DNA from: Schistocerca nitens
Taxonomy: Eukaryota; Arthropoda; Insecta; Orthoptera; Acrididae
Direction: 5' to 3'
NCBI RefSeq assembly: GCF_023898315.1
Contig: NC_064616.1
Location: 704,907,389 to 704,971,388 of the forward strand
DNA: 64,000 nt
A program made the translations under genes and the position numbers. The notes under the pieces were generated by a model. The model was given only the letters and a program-made list of their open reading frames with translations, did not search any database and was not told where the DNA came from. Positions 9,834 through 19,399 of this stretch are shown here, in pieces (position 1 is the first letter of the stretch; each line of letters starts with the position of its first letter).

Positions 9834-11255
9834 CACTCCTGGAAATGGAAAAAAGAACACATTGACAACGGTGTGTCAGACCCACCATACTTGCTCCGGA
9901 CACTGCGAGAGGGCTGTACAAGCAATGATCACACGCACGGCACAGCGGACACACCAGGAACCGCGGTGTTGGCCGTCGAATGGCGCTAGCTGCGCAGCAT
10001 TTGTGCACCGCCGCCGTCAGTGTCAGCCAGTTTGCCGTGGCATACGGAGCTCCATCGCAGTCTTTAACACTGGTAGCATGCCGCGACAGCGTGGACGTGA
10101 ACCGTATGTGCAGTTGACGGACTTTGAGCGAGGGCGTATAGTGGGCATGCGGGAGGCCGGGTGGACGTACCGCCGAATTACTCAACACGTGGGGCGTGAG
10201 GTCTCCACAGTACATCGATGTTGTCGCCAGTGGTCGGCGGAAGGTGCACGTGCCCGTCGACCTGGGACCGGACCGCAGCGACGCACGGATGCACGCCAAG
10301 ACCGTAGGATCCTACGCAGTGCCGTAGGGGACCGCACCGCCACTTCCCAGCAAATTAGGGACACTGTTGCTCCTGGGGTATCGGCGAGGACCATTCGCAA
10401 CCGTCTCCATGAAGCTGGGCTACGGTCCCGCACACCGTTAGGCCGTCTTCCGCTCACGCCCCAACATCGTGCAGCCCGCCTCCAGTGGTGTCGCGACAGG
10501 CGTGAATGGAGGGACGAATGGAGACGTGTCGTCTTCAGCGATGAGAGTCGCTTCTGCCTTGGTGCCAATGATGGTCGTATGCGTGTTTGGCGCCGTGCAG
10601 GTGAGCGCCACAATCAGGACTGCATACGACCGAGGCACACAGGGCCAACACCCGGCATCATGGTGTGGGGAGCGATCTCCTACACTGGCCGTACACCACT
10701 GGTGATCGTCGAGGGGACACTGAATAGTGCACGGTACATCCAAACCGTCATCGAACCCATCGTTCTACCATTCCTAGACCGGCAAGGAAACTTGCTGTTC
10801 CAACAGGACAATGCACGTCCGCATGTATCCCGTGCCACCCAACGTGCTCTAGAAGGTGTAAGTCAACTACCCTGGCCAGCAAGATCTCCGGATCTGTCCC
10901 CCATTGAGCATGTTTGGGACTGGATGAAGCGTCGTCTCACGCGGTCTGCACGTCCAGCACGAACGCTGGTCCAACTGAGGCGCCAGGTGGAAATGGCATG
11001 GCAAGCCGTTCCACAGGACTACATCCAGCATCTCTACGATCGTCTCCATGGGAGAATAGCAGCCTGCATTGCTGCGAAAGGTGGATATACACTGTACTAG
11101 TGCCGACATTGTGCATGCTCTGTTGCCTGTGTCTATGTGCCTGTGGTTCTGTCAGTGTGATTATGTGATGTATCTGACCCCAGGAATGTGTCAATAAAGT
11201 TTCCCCTTCCTGGGACAATGAATTCACGGTGTTCTTATTTCAATTTCCAGGAGTG
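9834..11255 (+). mobile_element. Tc1-like DNA transposon, intact copy A
   Basis: A 1,422-bp element bounded by imperfect terminal inverted repeats of about 29 bp (CACTCCTGGAAATGGAAAAA at the left, its near complement ending at 11255) and the TA target-site duplication at 9832-9833 and 11256-11257. It carries one open transposase gene. A polyadenylation-type AATAAA lies near 11193. Copy B at 19400-20821 has the same length and differs at about six positions. The open frame and near-identity indicate recent transposition. Confidence 0.93.
10078..11100 (+). CDS. Tc1-like transposase (340 aa), copy A
   Basis: Cut-and-paste transposase of the IS630/Tc1/mariner group, acting in the nucleus on the element's inverted repeats. 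Two helix-turn-helix regions occupy about residues 13-60 and 70-125. The catalytic triad is D155 (VVFSDESRF), D244 (FQQDNARPH) and E277 (PDLSPIEHVW). By direct count 32 residues separate D244 and E277, where typical Tc1 has 34. The C-terminus ends AAKGGYTLY. I chose the ATG at 10078 because its protein starts like other family members (MPRQRGREPY). The same frame stays open upstream through the terminal repeat into the foldback arm, but that part is not transposase. Residue 35 is Thr here and Ala in copy B. The length is normal for the family and no stops are present, so it may be active. Confidence 0.9.
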   Translation: MPRQRGREPYVQLTDFERGRIVGMREAGWTYRRITQHVGREVSTVHRCCRQWSAEGARARRPGTGPQRRTDARQDRRILRSAVGDRTATSQQIRDTVAPGVSARTIRNRLHEAGLRSRTPLGRLPLTPQHRAARLQWCRDRREWRDEWRRVVFSDESRFCLGANDGRMRVWRRAGERHNQDCIRPRHTGPTPGIMVWGAISYTGRTPLVIVEGTLNSARYIQTVIEPIVLPFLDRQGNLLFQQDNARPHVSRATQRALEGVSQLPWPARSPDLSPIEHVWDWMKRRLTRSARPARTLVQLRRQVEMAWQAVPQDYIQHLYDRLHGRIAACIAAKGGYTLY

Positions 11256-12100
11256 TATTAATCAACAGGTGAGGTAGTCTGAAATCAGACTATCGAGCAA
11301 CCTTATTAACAGAGATGGTGGATTTTGTTTAAATGCTGTTTGGAATCCGGCTCTGTCTCTCATCAAAAAACAGAGGGACAGAATTAGTGCTACCTCACCT
11401 GTTGATTAATAGTAACTATCGATATTTCTGATGTTGGTTATCTTTGTTTGTGTTGACACTTGTTCTGTGTGTGGTCTCTTCCTTGTTTCTCATCTGTGAA
11501 CCGCGGTATTAAATTTGCTTGCACATTCCTTCTTCCTTGCATTTGTGCATTGAAAATGGCAGGGTGTGCTCCTGTCGAAGTACCGGCGGTGTTCGACGAC
11601 GTCACCCGGCAGCAAACCCGTAAATTATTTGAACATGTAAATGAATGTATAAACACCTGAGGATGTGCGCAAGCTTGAAACCGGTCGTGTGACAAATAAA
11701 TAACCTTTTATTGTGACTGGTAGCGTATATTTTTCTACACCCGATAAAGGAACAGTCACGGAGTTCGACAGCAACCACTATGGATAAAATTCATTCTTAC
11801 GAGAGACACCCCGTGTAGCTTTTAGCGAGCGGAATCGAAAACTTTTGAGGTAGTGTATATCAGTCACTTTATCCTGGGTGTTTGGGTGATTTTTCAAAAA
11901 TGGCTCAACACACTTTGTACTTGTGCCACCTTTGTGGGGTGACTCAACTTACATTACCGAGTTGTCGCGCGAAAGCTCTGCTATTATCAGTTGCATGAGA
12001 CGGTAGTAACGTGACGTCTTCCGGTGCTACTAATTTTGTGTCCGGTGTGCTTAGTAATGTTGATATAGATGAAGAGCAGTTACGGCAGTTAAGGCTGGAG

Positions 12101-12184
12101 TCAGTACTTGAAACACGAGAGGCGACGCTGTGGTGCAGTTAAGAGGTGTGGAGGCCGGAGCGCGGGTTGTGGGGTTGCGCATGA

Positions 12185-12220
<36 letters not shown>

Positions 12221-12440
12221 GGGTGAAGACGCGTGCCGCGCCGGCGGTGGCAGACAAGTAGAGCCGTGTCGAGAACTGGCCGAAGCGGGCCGACGCGGCA
12301 CGAAGTCAAATTTAGCATGGTGTGTGTACAGAGAGGGGGAGCGTGACAGTTGGCTGCTGGGATGTGCGGCGCGCAGGCGAGGCGGCGCGGGCGCGGGGCC
12401 TGCTCTCTCGACAGCGAGCCGCCTAGGCCCCGACGACAAC
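12101..12440 (+). promoter_or_regulatory. CpG-rich leader upstream of shakB exon
   Basis: From about 12110 base composition changes abruptly to GC- and CpG-rich, unlike the AT-rich flanks. This is typical of an insect promoter-proximal 5' UTR. A run of GGC units lies at 12186-12218. An initiator-like TCAGT is at 12101-12105, but no matching downstream element is convincing. The frame leading into the innexin is open from 12093 (TAA at 12090) yet contains no ATG before 12441, so this region is read as untranslated. Start-site placement is inference. Confidence 0.5.
12186..12218. repeat. GGC trinucleotide run
   Basis: About eleven tandem GGC units in the leader of the innexin gene. In one frame it would read as polyalanine, but the position upstream of the only ATG makes it an untranslated repeat. 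Confidence 0.85.
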
Positions 12441-12800
12441 ATGCTCGACATCTTCCGCGGCCTCAAGAGCTTCGTCAAGATCAGCCACATCCACATCGAC
12501 TCGCCCGTCTTCCGCCTGCACTACAGCATCACCGTCATGATCTTGGTCGCCTTCAGCCTCATCGTGACCACGCGCCAGTACGTCGGCAACCCCATCGACT
12601 GCATACACACCAAGGACATTCCCGAAGACGTACTCAACACCTTCTGCTGGATACACTCCACGTACACGATTAAGTCTGCTTTCCACAAGAAGGTCGGCGT
12701 CGACGTCCCTCACAAGGGCATTGACAACTCGAGAGGCAGCCAGGAAGACAGGAAGAGCTACATGTACTATCAGTGGGTGTGCTTTTGCCTCTTCTTCCAG
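12441..12800 (+). CDS. shakB: shaking-B innexin (innexin 8), first coding exon
   Basis: This encodes the N-terminal 120 residues of an innexin, the gap-junction channel subunit of invertebrates, placed in the plasma membrane at electrical synapses. The protein begins [20 protein letters not shown] and carries [19 protein letters not shown] and [15 protein letters not shown], closest to Drosophila ShakB among the innexins I know. TM1 is about residues 28-48. C54 and C69 are extracellular-loop cysteines, where the family usually keeps two per loop. The YYQW signature is at 109-112 and opens TM2. The coding part stops after FFQ at 12800, in phase 0, at a GTCAGT donor. Full innexins are about 360-370 aa, so only a third is here. 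The ATG at 12441 has a good context (CAAC before it) and is the only in-frame ATG. No downstream exon was found in the window. Confidence 0.93.
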
Positions 12801-12806
12801 GTCAGT
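12801..12806 (+). other. Splice donor of shakB coding exon
   Basis: TTCCAG|GTCAGT follows codon 120 (Gln) exactly. The downstream continuation in frame ([12 protein letters not shown]) does not resemble innexin sequence, so the exon ends here. The intron would keep phase 0. Confidence 0.85.
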
Positions 12807-14025
12807 ATCCTCACGCTCGCATTTGTGATTCATTTTACAGCTACTGTCATCCAGTTTCCCTGTCTTCTAACCATTAGAACTGTGACAAGCGTCATTCAAA
12901 TTCTATTTTTTGCCAATAATTCCTGTAATATCACTGTTTAGTTAAATGTTGTTCTACACTAGTAGCTACTGATGAGAACTATATCATCTCAGATATAATC
13001 CTACAATTCCTTGCTTATAACATTGCTATTTCAGTTATCGACATCATTGTCCCTTTCATATCCTTCAGTTACCTGTAGCGCGAAACCGGCGACTGAACTA
13101 TATGTTTTGCATACGATTCTGTAGCAGGGAGCACGTAAGTTCCTACCACTGTAATGATGCATTTCCGCGAGCGTCACAATGTGTGTGGCACACAACGTGG
13201 CAAAGAGAGCGTGGAGGAAAAGTGTGACCAGACATTTTTTTTTCTTTTCTTTCCCTTATTTTGTGAAGATGTTAACGAGACTAGTACATACCGAAAGAGA
13301 GTTGATCGTCGTTAGTGTGTTGAGTTTCAGCAACGGCCGTTGACAGGAATAGTGCCTGTGAGAGGCAGACGCCGCGTGGCGCGTGGCACGACCTGACAGC
13401 AGCACGTGCGCTGGGGGTCCAGAGTGTTCCAAAATCCTCTCTGCTGCCATCAGTTCACACTAACAGCGAGCCCTCAGGGATCTCATGTGGCTTGCTCTCA
13501 GCTTTTCGTCACACTTCCGCAACTCCCAAAACAATATTTCGCCTGACTGAGCACCTATTTCGACATCTTTCTTACGAGAGCTAACCCACTAAGAAGTGCG
13601 AGCCGCCACTACTTCAGATTCATCTATCACTGACGTTGGTAGTTCCCTTCTTTACTATCACCAGACGCGTATACTCTGTTACGGAAAATCATGGACAGCA
13701 ATATATTGCTGCAATGCAGCATTATAATTGTTTTATTTATAATATACTTACAGGCTGTGGTTACATTAAGCTGCTAATTTGTTGCTTATGCGCTGGACCC
13801 ACATGCTACTGATGTTCGTCGTATATTACCATGCTCATTCCGCTTTTCTCAGCGCAAGATTTTGATCTGTGGTTAATTATTTTATACCTACATATGCATA
13901 CCACAAGCCACTGCACTTTATGCTGTCGGGGTATATCGGTATAACTTCGTTTGGACTATCCACACACACGGGAAATGTCGGTACGCCACCTTCAAATTTC
14001 GAGCTAGTCTAATTTTACAGACCAA
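12807..14025 (+). other. Presumed shakB intron, start
   Basis: AT-rich non-coding sequence with no innexin-like frame and no repeat family I can name. The next expected exon (TM2 onward, beginning with a segment like AILFY.PR.LWK) is absent here and, as far as I can read, in the rest of the window. Confidence 0.5.
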
Positions 14026-14029
14026 CTTC

Positions 14030-14207
14030 TTGCCCAGAATGTACGTAGGGTGAAGCTGCACATTTATTGACTGATACAGGAACGTTCACTTCCATAATTA
14101 TAGCAGTAACGTTCCGTGATGCGTGATATCTTTCTTGTAGTGTCTCACGCCAGAGTTTGTTGAACATGTCAGTGATCCTGCCACGCTGATGAAAGTGACC
14201 CCTGACA
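14030..14207 (-). mobile_element. CR1-like LINE 3' fragment
   Basis: Minus-strand sequence parallels the 3' coding end of the CR1-like copies at 16953-18335 and 23295-25040, including the CTCACGCCAGAGTTTGTTGA region. It is short and decayed and is ended by an A-rich tract. Confidence 0.5.
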
Positions 14208-14229
14208 AAAAAAAAAAAAATAAAAAAAT

Positions 14230-14302
<73 letters not shown>
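14207..14302. repeat. A-rich tract and (TA)n microsatellite
   Basis: A-rich segment followed by about 35 TA units (14233-14302). Tyr-Ile frames across it are artefacts. Confidence 0.95.
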
Positions 14303-14308
<6 letters not shown>

Positions 14309-14684
14309 TCTGACTTGGTAACGATGTCCCGTTCCAGAAACAGTCGGATGAGAGCTTTCTAAGCGCCATCTCATGTATCTACTTTGGTGGAGTGTACTTT
14401 CCACCATAGTTAGCTATTCCTCACATCCATCCCTGAATGTGTCACACTACATTTGGATTCTCTTCAATGGCTCTGTTTGACTTCTCTCTTCCTGTACAAA
14501 TAGTTATTTATCTATTCCATCTTAAACTCGTGCAAATGGATACACTCATATACTTGTGGTTCTGACTTACTGTAATTATTCTTCGGCGATTGTGTAACGA
14601 AACTTTTTTTGCTTATGTACGCTCCTTGCATGATTTTTTTGCCAAGGATCAGATATAATGAAAAAGCGAAAATGACGCACAAAC
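14303..14684. other. Unassigned stretch
   Basis: No gene or repeat family recognised. Confidence 0.3.
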
Positions 14685-14696
14685 ACAGATTTAGTG

Positions 14697-14927
14697 TAAG
14701 CGTAGGCTTCCGCGGCCGTTGTCTTCTTCAATAAAATTCTTCAGGGTATCAGACCGCATCGTCATAATTTAAAATGCGCCAACGTTTCGGCCAGCGTTGC
14801 AGCTAGCCTTCATCAGGGCCTTACGTTAACGTAAGGCCCTGATGAAGGCTAGCTGCAACGCTGGCCGAAACGTTGGCGCATTTTAAATTATGACGATGCG
14901 GTCTGATACCCTGAAGAATTTTATTGA
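14697..14927. mobile_element. Palindromic (foldback) retro-insertion, possibly Penelope-like
   Basis: Positions 14727-14928 form a perfect palindrome with 101-bp arms and no spacer, preceded by a 30-bp non-palindromic tail. The insert is flanked by the 12-bp direct repeat ACAGATTTAGTG (14685-14696 and 14928-14939). Plus-strand CTGATGA at 14839, an imperfect stem and then GAAAC at 14867 have the order of a hammerhead ribozyme core. The arm also contains AATAAA. Inverted terminal repeats with a short tail and hammerhead motifs are known for Penelope-like elements. The family assignment here is inference, with no reverse transcriptase in the copy. Confidence 0.65.
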
Positions 14928-14939
14928 ACAGATTTAGTG

Positions 14940-15915
14940 ATGTGTCAACCCGGGAGCTGTTTCTAATCGGGACGTAGACAACAATGAACGTAATGTAAGT
15001 GTTGCAGCACAGCACTAGTAACGATGCTTAGATGAAACAATTCGTATGCGTCTGGTGATGGCGAGGAAAACGATATAGATACCAGCAGACAGTTTTTCTA
15101 AATCTAATCGATGCATGAAGAAATTGTGAAAGGTAGCTAGAAAGTGAAGATTCAGTCGCACAATTTAATAACAAAACTAGAGGTACAGTATGCTGGAGTG
15201 GAGGTATATAAAATAACTAAGAACTTAAAGTAACTGCAAAGAATGGAAGTAAATAAATCATCCACACTTAGAGATTTTTTGGTGGAATTACGGTCAATGC
15301 TCTGTAGCGTCCAGTCTTATTTCCAATAGCTGAAATTTCTGTCAGCCTGCATACTGGACATTTTCAGGTTAGGTGCACAGGTCATGAACTAAAACACATA
15401 TCTGGAGAGTAATCATTTTCGTGGGAGAGGAAAAACGCTGGGAACAAATGTGTAAAATTCTGTGTTCCATTCTCCTACTCCGTTTTGATGTGATAGTGAA
15501 AGTAATTTGCTACGATTTTGATAATTACTATGTTTGCTACCAATTAAATAATGGTTTAACATTGTCCAATCAAACTGCTGACGCTGTAATGGAACGGTAT
15601 ACACATCACCAAAAGAAGCAACATTAAATTTGTAACGTGGCTTGTGGAAACTGTATGTTTCGTGTGCAACTTGCCTGAGACATTATTAGCACATTCGTAG
15701 CAGTTGGCTGTATATGTAGCAAGTACCAAAATAACGGTATTTAGTATCTCCATATGCGTGGGAGGATGGAACGCAGTACCTTAAATGTTACTTCCACAGC
15801 ACGCAAACGATTCATCTATTGACATGGGTCCCTAGTGAAACCATGGCCTAGACAGCATCCTCTGCAAAACGCGGGAGTTTTCAAAGGAAATTCAGGAACA
15901 TCTTACATAGATTAA
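14940..15915. other. Unassigned stretch
   Basis: AT-rich, with short chance frames only and no recognised repeat. Confidence 0.3.
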
Positions 15916-15917
15916 AT

Positions 15918-16015
15918 GTGTGTGGCGAACCCAGACCCGAAACCTGAAACTAACATTCTGCGAGCAATGCGCTTACCGACTGAGCTGTCCAGGCACAGTT
16001 ATGTCTGCCAGAAAA
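15918..16015 (-). mobile_element. tRNA-like SINE head remnant
   Basis: Minus strand reads GACAGCTCAGTCGGTAAGCG and, about 40 bases on, TTTCGGGTCTGGGTT. This order resembles a tRNA A box and a decayed B box. Cloverleaf pairing is poor, so it is a SINE head rather than a gene. Confidence 0.4.
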
Positions 16016-16092
16016 TTTCACAACAGCGCATGTCACACTACAGAGCGAAAGATTCATTTGACCTCTGCATAGATTTCGTCTCATGCTATATA

Positions 16093-16600
16093 AAGGGCCA
16101 TCAAAAAGTTTTCATTCGAAGGGCGTTGAGTCCAGAATCGATATGCCAATGAGGAAAAACGACATTAACATATATCCCACCGGCGCACCAGGTTGAAGAT
16201 GCCCGTTTACCAAACACCGTGTCCTGCTGCGTGAAGAAGTCCGTAACTGCCTGCGACACATCCTCGTCCAGCTGGAACCTTCGACCCATCAAAGCCGTTT
16301 TTAAAGGGACCGAAGGCGTGGTAATCGCACGGAGAGAGATCAGGACTATAGGGTGGGTGCTCGAGTGTCTCCCACTGGATGAGGCTGGTATTCCAGATCG
16401 ACCGCCATCATGTATCGAATCACGACCAGCACAGAAATTGATGCACCGTTCCACAACGGTGGTTTTCAACAGACAAGTTCGCCAACACATTCTTCATTCT
16501 CCAGTGGATGTCTACCGCTGTGTGTAAAGAATGACAGCATGTTTGGACGCATTTTGTAATACCGCCACCATAGTTCACGTTTCCGCATTTGCCGCACGCA
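16093..16600 (-). mobile_element. Mariner-like transposon remnant
   Basis: The minus strand encodes HPPYSPDLSPCDYHAFGPFK, and in another frame MGRRFQLDEDVSQAVTDFF. These are successive pieces of the third catalytic region and C-terminus of mariner-type transposases (PPYSPDLAPSDYHLF.LK...G..F..DE.V). The left end (GGGCCATCAAAAAGTTTTCA, near 16097) looks like the terminal repeat. Frames are broken and the N-terminal half was not found. Confidence 0.65.
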
Positions 16601-16952
16601 CGTCAGAAAGGCATGAATACCACACTAATCCCTTGCCTACATACCGATGCTTATATAAACGCACAGGAGTCGCGCTACGTTGCATATAACGCTGCAGCAA
16701 CATCCTCAAAAGGAAACCATTTGATCGCTTCTTATATAAGTTGGCTTCATCCTCACAGTTGCTTACACTGCCTGATTTAAAATATCCAGACACGTATTAG
16801 TGTACATTAATAAGGAGCGTGTCCATGTTTAGAATTTATGGCGGCTTAAACTTTGCTGGAGATACTTTCATTGAGGTGTTTCAATTTCTGGAAGAACGGC
16901 AGCCCGTTCTTCCTCAACAGCCGAAACCAAAGAAGGTACTGATCCTGAACCC

Positions 16953-18335
16953 TACATCTACATCTGCATCTACGTGATTACTCTGCTATTCACAATGAAG
17001 TGCGTGGCAGAGGGTTCAATGAACGAACTTCAAGCTGTCTCTCTACCGTTCCACTCCTGAACGGCACGCGGGTAAAACGAGCACTTACATTTTTCTGTGC
17101 GAGCCCTGATTTCTCTTATTTTATCGTGATGATCATTTCTCCCTATGTAGGTGGGTGCCAACAGAATGTTTTCGCAATCGGAGGAGAAAACTGGTGATAG
17201 AAATTTCATGAGAAGATTCCGTCGCAACGAAAAACGCCTTTGTTTTAATGCTTGCCACTCCAATTCACGTATCATGTCTGTGACACTATCTCCCCTATTT
17301 CGCGATAATACAAAACGAGCTGCCCTTCTTTGTACCTTTTCGATGTCATCCGTCAGTCCCACCTGACGCGGATCCCACACCGCACAGCATACTCCAGAAT
17401 AGGGCGGACAAGCGTAGTGTAAGCAGTCTCTTTAGTAGACCTGTTGCACCTTCTAAGTGTTCTGCCAATGAATCGCAGTCTTTGCTTTGTTCTACCCACA
17501 ATATTATCTATGTGATCGATCCAATTTAGGTTATTTGTAATTGTAATCCCTAAATATTTAGTTGAATTTACAGCCTTCAGATTTGCGTGACTTATCGCGT
17601 GATCGAAATTTAGCTGATTTCTTTTAGTACTCATGTGAATAACTTCACACTTTTCTTTATTCAGGGTCAATTGCCACTTATCGCACCATACAGATATCTT
17701 ATCTAAATCATTTTGCAAGTCGTTTTGATCATCTGATGACTTTACAAGACGGTAAATGACAGTATCATCTATAAACAATCTAAGACGGCTACTCAGATTG
17801 TCTCCTATGTCGTTAATATAGATCGGGAACAATAGACGGCCTATAACACTTCCTTGGGGAAAGCCGGATATTACTTCTGTTTTACTCGATGACTTTCCGT
17901 CTGTTACTACGAACTGTGACCTTTCTGACAGGAAATCACGAATCCAGTCGCAAAACTGAGGCGTTACTCCGTGGGCAAGCGGTTTGGTTTGAAGACGCTT
18001 GTGAGGAACGGTGTCGAAAGACTTCTGTAAATCTAAAAATAAGGAATCAATTTGGCATCCCCTGTCGATAGCACTCATTACTTCATGAGTATAAAGAGCT
18101 AGTTGTGTTTCACAAGAACGATATTTTCTGAAACCGTGCTATGTGTCAATAAGTCGTTTTCTTCGAGGTACTTCATAATGTTCGAATACAGTATAGGTTC
18201 CCAAACCCTACTGCAAATCGACGTTAGTGATATAGGCATGCAATTCAGCGGATTTCTCCTACTTTCCTTTTTGGGTATTGGTGTGACTTGAGCAATTTTC
18301 CAGTCTTTATGTAAAGTGTCTGGAGCGAAGTCGAC
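16953..18335 (-). mobile_element. CR1-like LINE, 5'-truncated, reverse-transcriptase region
   Basis: On the minus strand a 241-codon frame (18078 to 17353) holds the palm and thumb of a reverse transcriptase: FLDLQKSFDTVPHKRL, then SGFPQGSVIGRLLFPIYIND, then FIDDT at the catalytic box (FADDT in the family, so Ile replaces Ala), then STKYLGI and RPILEYA. N-terminal palm pieces continue to about 18335 in other frames, and the thumb C-terminus (QRRAARFVL) lies at 17330-17270. The 3' end is a short ATCTAC repeat at about 16953-16975, typical of CR1-group tails. The endonuclease region is missing and frameshifts are present, so it is inactive. Confidence 0.8.
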
Positions 18336-18344
18336 GTTGTAATA

Positions 18345-19225
18345 CAGTCAAAGGTGATACATTGGGTGGTGGTCGGGACTCTGGAGAGGCCATCCCATTT
18401 CAGGAATGTTATTGTTCATAAACCATTGCCCCACAAATGTTGCTTTATGACAGGGTTCTTTGTCATGCGGACACAATCATCCCCTCTGAACTGCTACTCC
18501 ACTGGACGCAGTACACGATACTGTAAAATATGTTCATATCCTTCCGAATTTTCTCAGGCGTAATACGGAGACCACAAAAAACGTTCCCATACCGTAACAT
18601 CACCTCCTCCGTATTTCACTCCTAACCCACAGAGGATGGCAGGTAATGTTTTCCAGGCATTCGCCAAACCCAAATCCTTACATCGTATTGCCCTAGCGTA
18701 TAGCGTGATTCATTACTCCAAATCACACGTTTACAATCAGCCATTGTCCAGTAGCGTTGCTCTTCACACCAACTCAAATGTCGCTCAACTTTGAATACAG
18801 AAATGTGAGGCTTACAAGGAGTCACTCGACTATCGTATCCTATTCTTTTCAGCTTCCTACGCATGGTCATTGTGCTGGCTGGACTGCTGATAGCACTGAG
18901 GAAGTTACCAGCGATTCCATCCGTTGATTTCATGCGATTTTTGCAACCACCCTCCGCAATGCTCAACTGTCAGTCAGTCCATGAGGTCTGCCTGATCTTG
19001 GTTTAGCTCTGGCTGTTCCTTTGCATTTCCACTTCAAATTCACACCACCAACAGTCAACGTTGGCAGCATTAAAAGGCTTGAAATGTCCCTAATGGATTT
19101 GTTACTAATGTGACAATCAACAACTAATCCACGTTCGAAGTCACTGGGCTGTCCGACAGCCCATTCTGCTACTACTGCTTCGCTCCTGACAACGCAATAC
19201 TCCCCGCCGCTTTTCATACTGGCGG
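18345..19225 (-). mobile_element. Decayed Tc1-like transposon
   Basis: On the minus strand an N-terminal part (19217 to 18963, with DFERGLVVDCHISNKSIRDI) is followed by KRVIWSNESRYTLG. There the first catalytic aspartate of FSDES is Asn. A degraded C-terminal half continues toward 18360. A related copy is at 41590-42245. Terminal repeats were not resolved. Confidence 0.65.
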
Positions 19226-19399
19226 GTCCGCATTACCAAATTATAATAAATATGAACTAACAGATTTATTATGCTGTACACTATTTTTTTAGGACCAGAT
19301 GGACATTGATTGCGTTTAGGTTTTGCGAAAAGGGAGTGGAACTTGCATTTAATGAAATAAACAGTTTTTCCCATTGAAGAACAACTGAAAAGCGTAATA

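Larger units (their letters stand above)
9609..11635. mobile_element. Foldback element with long inverted arms, split by a Tc1-like insertion
   Basis: The left arm (9609-9831 plus 11256-11277) is the reverse complement of the right arm (11390-11635), about 245 bp each and roughly 93% identical by eye, around a loop at 11278-11389. The left arm is cut by the 1,422-bp Tc1-like element. Removing that element and one TA restores an uninterrupted arm that matches the other arm perfectly across the junction. Each arm carries a short open frame (MAGCAPVE...VTRQQTRKLFE) of unknown meaning. The right arm is followed at 11659-11700 by CTGAGGA and GAAACCGGTC, then AAATAAATAA. Confidence 0.75.

Noticed and set aside
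9628-10077. 150-codon upstream extension of the copy A transposase frame
   Set aside because: It crosses the element's terminal repeat and the foldback arm. Copy B lacks the same flank and the family start at the MPRQRGREPY methionine is clear, so it is read-through of chance open sequence.
10182-11227. Several open frames opposite or out of frame in both Tc1-like copies
   Set aside because: They are mirror frames of a GC-biased transposase gene. They occur identically in both copies only because the copies are identical.
12108-12440. Innexin N-terminal extension of 111 residues including polyalanine
   Set aside because: It has no ATG, begins only with a TTG and resembles no innexin. The ATG at 12441 gives the exact family N-terminus.
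12101-12833. Long minus-strand frames across the shakB exon
   Set aside because: They are shadows of a GC-rich coding exon and leader, with no recognisable domain.
12801-12941. Continuation of the innexin frame past the donor
   Set aside because: It lacks any innexin similarity and follows a good GTCAGT donor, so it is intron.
14169-14407. Open frames rich in alternating Tyr and Ile
   Set aside because: They are translations of the (TA)n microsatellite.
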